The notes beneath the pieces are model-generated. The model made no database searches, had not been told where the DNA came from, and saw nothing but the letters and a program-made list of their open reading frames with translations. From S139-23 sp047639315 (GTDB taxonomy: Bacteria; Planctomycetota; GCA-002687715; DRQF01): a stretch of DNA of 10,365 bases. The DNA is taken from positions 1 through 10,365 of the forward strand of contig JBLINQ010000173.1 in assembly GCA_047639315.1 (NCBI GenBank), given 5' to 3'. Positions 7,711 to 10,365 of this stretch are shown one piece after another; the stretch's first letter is position 1, and each line of letters starts with the position of its first letter. The position numbers were made by a program, and so were the translations under genes.

Positions 7711-9846
7711 GTGGGATTGACAGCAAGCAAAGCAGATTCTACCGTACTCGAGTCACTTGTGCTCCCATCACATACGAACGCTAAGGCAAGACCCAAACTC
7801 GTGTCATCAAATAACTTCTCTGAGGCAGGCGTCCAAAAGACCTCAGCCTCTTACCACACCCTATCGTTCGTTTGCATTGTCCTCCTTCTCGTTTCTTGCT
7901 CCGATTCAAGGGTCGTCTCCAGTGGTGCCAAAGAAGTAGCTAAGCAGAAATCGGATTCCAAGAACATGCCAGCCGCGATAATAGAAGCGAAGTTTTCGCC
8001 ACCCGAGCGAGTCGTTTCTGCACCAGTAGCATCAAACAAGCTTGTGAGTGGATCTACTAATTTTGCCGAACACATTGCGCCCATCATCTTTGAAAACTGT
8101 TCTCAGTGCCACCGGCCCGGAGAATCGGCGCCGTTCTCTTTCCTTAATTATCGCCAAGTATCTCGACGTGCGAAACAGATCTGCGAAGTGACAAAGTCTG
8201 GCTATATGCCACCATGGGTACCTGACCGCGGTGTCCACGAGCTTGTGGGAGCTCGCGAACTTTCACATCACCAGATTCAACAACTTGATCGTTGGTTCCA
8301 AGATGGATGTCCACCTGGACCGCAGGAAAAAACGCCGAAACCACCGAAGCCAGCGCCGACCTGGAGCATCGGCGCGCCAGATCTCGTTGTGAAACTGGAG
8401 AGACCTTTTTCGATTCCGGCGGAAGGCCGCGATGTCTTTCGTACCTTCGTCCTGCCGGTGAATCTTGACCGAGACAGGTTCGTTCGAGCCGTTCAAGTTC
8501 GTCCGCTCAATCTACGAGTTTCTCACCATGGCATGCTGAAGATTGATGTCACCAGCTCATGCCGCGACGAAGATGCAAAATCGCAGACAAGCGGCTATTC
8601 TGGCATGAATATGTTCAATGCGACGCCGCCTGCTGGCTATTTCTTAGGTTGGACACCTTCGAAAGGACCGAGCGTCTCACTCCCTGGGCTGTCGTGGTTA
8701 CTGAGAAAAGGCAGTGATCTGGTGCTGCAAATGCACATGGTTGTGAGCGGTAAGGAAGAGCTCTTTGACGCAGAAATCGGACTTTACTTCACTGATGAGG
8801 TCCCGACCAAGTTCGCCTATTGTGTTGAACTTAGAAATGAACTGGTTGAGCTACCTCCAGGGTCAAAGAACATTACAGTCGAAGATTCCTTCAGAATTCC
8901 AGTCGCTGCCAAAGTCCTGAGCATCTATCCACACGCTCACTATCTTGGGAGAGACTTTCGAGTCTTCTTCATTCGACCAGATCAATCGAAGTCATGGATC
9001 TTTAGTACTCAAGATTGGGACTTCAATTGGCAAGACGACTACAAGTTCAAGGAGCCGCTGATCATTCCAGCTGGTTCTCGAATCGTCATGCAGATTGACT
9101 TTGATAACTCAGCCGAGAATCCTCGTAATCCCAACATCCCCCCGGTGCATGTGAGCTTTGGACTTCAATCTACAGATGAGATGGCGACGTGCCCAATTAC
9201 TCTTGAGGTGGCAAGCCGAGAAGATCTCGCAGCCCTGGGCATCGCTGTTGAAAAGGACCATGTCGAAGAGCGTCCAAATAGCTGGGCTGCTTATTGCAAC
9301 TTGGGTAGAAGCTTTGCTTTTTCACGAGACTTTGACTCGGCCATCGCGACTTTTCGCAAAGGACTCGAAGTCCAAGATCACCCAGAACTACGGAAACAAC
9401 TCGGCAATGCACTTGCCGCCAGTGGCCAAGTGAAGCTTTCAACTCCTCATTTTGAAATTGCTGTTCGTCGACTCCCGCGTGATGCGAATCTGAGATTCAG
9501 TTTGGCTCTTGCGCTGAGCGAAACAGGGCAGAAGGACCGAGCAAGAGAACATTTGGATCAAGCGATGGACCTGAACCCAAACTTGACGAAATGCTATATT
9601 CTTTTGAGTCGTAACCTCATGACACAAGGGCAGGGTGGGGAAGCAATCAAGATCCTTGAGCGAGGAATCCATTCTCGGCCCGACTCTTTTGATCTCTACT
9701 TCGAACTCATACGAATCTGGATCGCCACAAAGAAACCCGAGGAAGCCATCAAAGTCGCCGACCGTGGGATCGCCTGGGCTCAAGATCATCGCAATGCCTT
9801 ACTCTCGCAAAAACTCAAGAGCATCAAGAATCAGATTAAACGCTGA
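7711..9846 (+). CDS. Lipoprotein with heme c motif, copper type II (PHM-like) monooxygenase domain and TPRs
   Basis: The 711-residue product has four parts. (1) A hydrophobic segment (51-62) ends in a lipobox, LVSC, with Cys63 as probable lipid anchor. (2) A c-type heme site CSQCH (130-134) is followed by GYMPPW, where Met166 is a likely axial ligand. (3) A domain of about 220-500 resembles copper type II ascorbate-dependent monooxygenases. H272-H273 (SHHGML) and H342 (QMHM) correspond to the first copper site of animal peptidylglycine monooxygenase. H408 and H410 (PHAHYLG) and M491 (STDEMATC) correspond to the second. (4) About five TPR helix pairs fill ~525-700. Known relatives hydroxylate C-H bonds using O2; the bacterial substrate is unknown. 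The heme could replace ascorbate as electron donor (inference). The start is uncertain: GTG 7711 has a modest TAGGT site upstream but leaves a long leader before the lipobox, while GTG 7801 would place the Cys at residue 33. Confidence 0.92.
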   Translation: MGLTASKADSTVLESLVLPSHTNAKARPKLVSSNNFSEAGVQKTSASYHTLSFVCIVLLLVSCSDSRVVSSGAKEVAKQKSDSKNMPAAIIEAKFSPPERVVSAPVASNKLVSGSTNFAEHIAPIIFENCSQCHRPGESAPFSFLNYRQVSRRAKQICEVTKSGYMPPWVPDRGVHELVGARELSHHQIQQLDRWFQDGCPPGPQEKTPKPPKPAPTWSIGAPDLVVKLERPFSIPAEGRDVFRTFVLPVNLDRDRFVRAVQVRPLNLRVSHHGMLKIDVTSSCRDEDAKSQTSGYSGMNMFNATPPAGYFLGWTPSKGPSVSLPGLSWLLRKGSDLVLQMHMVVSGKEELFDAEIGLYFTDEVPTKFAYCVELRNELVELPPGSKNITVEDSFRIPVAAKVLSIYPHAHYLGRDFRVFFIRPDQSKSWIFSTQDWDFNWQDDYKFKEPLIIPAGSRIVMQIDFDNSAENPRNPNIPPVHVSFGLQSTDEMATCPITLEVASREDLAALGIAVEKDHVEERPNSWAAYCNLGRSFAFSRDFDSAIATFRKGLEVQDHPELRKQLGNALAASGQVKLSTPHFEIAVRRLPRDANLRFSLALALSETGQKDRAREHLDQAMDLNPNLTKCYILLSRNLMTQGQGGEAIKILERGIHSRPDSFDLYFELIRIWIATKKPEEAIKVADRGIAWAQDHRNALLSQKLKSIKNQIKR

Positions 9847-9850
9847 GCCC

Positions 9851-10204
9851 ATGAGCACGGCTTTGGAATCTGCCGTCAGTGACTCTCAGCGAGCCGTGGC
9901 GTTCGCAATTGTCTTGTGCGAATACGCTGCCCCCCCACCAGGGAAGTGGGCTGCTCTGCCTGAGAGTCTCGATCGAAAAGGGGCAGGCATATTAGAGGCT
10001 GGCGGCAAGCAACTCCTAACATGCTTCCACAGAATCAAACGTCAGCACGCGCATCACTTCCCTCAGAACCTGGCAAAATCCCCAACAAGAAAAATGACTG
10101 ACGCATTGGCTTCTGGAAATGGAACATCTATGTTGAAGATCCATGAGTGCACCGTGTACCGTACCTACTGCGTGTACCGTACCAGGTCTATTTACTTCGG
10201 TTGA
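9851..10204 (+). CDS. Doubtful small open frame behind the copper monooxygenase-like gene
   Basis: An ATG four bases after the preceding stop opens a frame of 117 codons (MSTALESAVSDSQRAVAFAIVLCEYAAPPPGKW at its start is shown only in part by the short form MSTALESAVSDSQRAVAFA). The tight spacing would suit a translationally linked gene. Against it, there is no ribosome binding site, the second half reads like non-coding sequence (rich in His, Arg, Cys and Tyr, ending TVYRTYCVYRTR over a DNA repeat), and it overlaps a leftward frame entering from the right edge by about 190 bases. I recognise no family. If real, translation may matter only in its first 60 or so codons. Confidence 0.2.
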   Translation: MSTALESAVSDSQRAVAFAIVLCEYAAPPPGKWAALPESLDRKGAGILEAGGKQLLTCFHRIKRQHAHHFPQNLAKSPTRKMTDALASGNGTSMLKIHECTVYRTYCVYRTRSIYFG

Positions 10205-10365
10205 AATGACGGAGCGGGCTACTCTCCAAAACGATCGATCGCTTTGCGACGCCAGGCGCGCAAGTTCCGGATTCGACTCTATGATAAATCGAACCTCTTG
10301 TAAGACTTCAAGGCGGCCGTCTGATTCCGCTGCGTCTGATTCCCGACCTCGACGAAACTGAGCCT
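10016..10365 (-). CDS. Possible C-terminal part of a leftward gene entering from the right edge
   Basis: A minus-strand frame is open from the right edge (first full codon at 10363-10361) to TAG at 10018-10016, 115 codons. The first 55 or so codons look coding: codons often begin with G or C, and the product is a balanced, acidic-then-helical sequence including LEVLQEVRFIIESNPELA, then SFWRVARSVIS. The plus-strand frame opposite is Ser/Arg-rich, as expected of an antisense shadow. Downstream of about 10185 the translation passes through the tandem repeat (GTVHAVGTVHG) and becomes Cys/His/Ser-rich, so the last half is less convincing. The real reading frame may have been extended or damaged near the repeat. 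I do not recognise the family. Confidence 0.35.
   Translation of the reverse strand, partial: AQFRRGRESDAAESDGRLEVLQEVRFIIESNPELARLASQSDRSFWRVARSVISTEVNRPGTVHAVGTVHGALMDLQHRCSISRSQCVSHFSCWGFCQVLREVMRVLTFDSVEAC
10154..10183. repeat. Two direct copies of a 12-bp unit, GTGTACCGTACC, 18 bases apart
   Basis: The copies lie at 10154-10165 and 10172-10183 and are identical, separated by TACTGC. Each copy itself contains GTACC twice, so the region carries four GTACC pentamers. The positions fall inside both weak frames of the right edge and outside any firm gene. It could be a tandem binding site or a small slipped-strand duplication. Confidence 0.6.

Overview
The window looks like chromosomal DNA of a Planctomycetota-type bacterium, or a close relative with similar secreted-protein content. 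This rests on gene content, not on a marker gene. There is a lipoprotein joining a c-type heme motif, a peptidylglycine-monooxygenase-like copper domain and TPRs, a very large secreted S9 peptidase, and an ArnT-like membrane glycosyltransferase. Base composition is near 50% GC, genes are mostly single units with wide gaps, and Shine-Dalgarno sites are often weak or absent. I see no tRNA, rRNA, CRISPR array, insertion sequence or phage gene.

Layout. The left third is read leftward: the start of a secreted protein of unknown function that runs off the left edge (1-401), a gap of about 400 bases holding a 24-bp dyad, a GT-C/GT39-like glycosyltransferase (809-2410), and a gamma-glutamylcyclotransferase-like protein (2559-3092). 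A divergent gap of 276 bases with a possible sigma-70-type promoter separates these from a rightward 929-residue prolyl oligopeptidase-family enzyme (3369-6158). A strong two-way hairpin terminator at 6232-6266 divides this gene from a leftward secreted protein of unknown family (6293-7483). After a second divergent gap comes the rightward heme/copper/TPR lipoprotein (7711-9846). The right edge (9847-10365) is ambiguous: a 117-codon rightward frame and the tail of a leftward frame entering from outside overlap there, with a tandem 12-bp repeat inside the overlap.

How the genes relate. No obvious operon or single pathway links them. The common theme is the cell envelope: four products carry export signals and one is a polytopic membrane glycosyltransferase. 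The S9 peptidase probably degrades peptides outside the cytoplasm, and the cyclotransferase-like protein could act on gamma-glutamyl peptides in the cytoplasm, but that link is speculative. The item most worth a second look is the copper monooxygenase-like lipoprotein. It keeps every copper ligand position expected from the animal enzyme and has its own putative heme c site, so electron delivery within one chain is possible. I found no clearly new multi-gene system.
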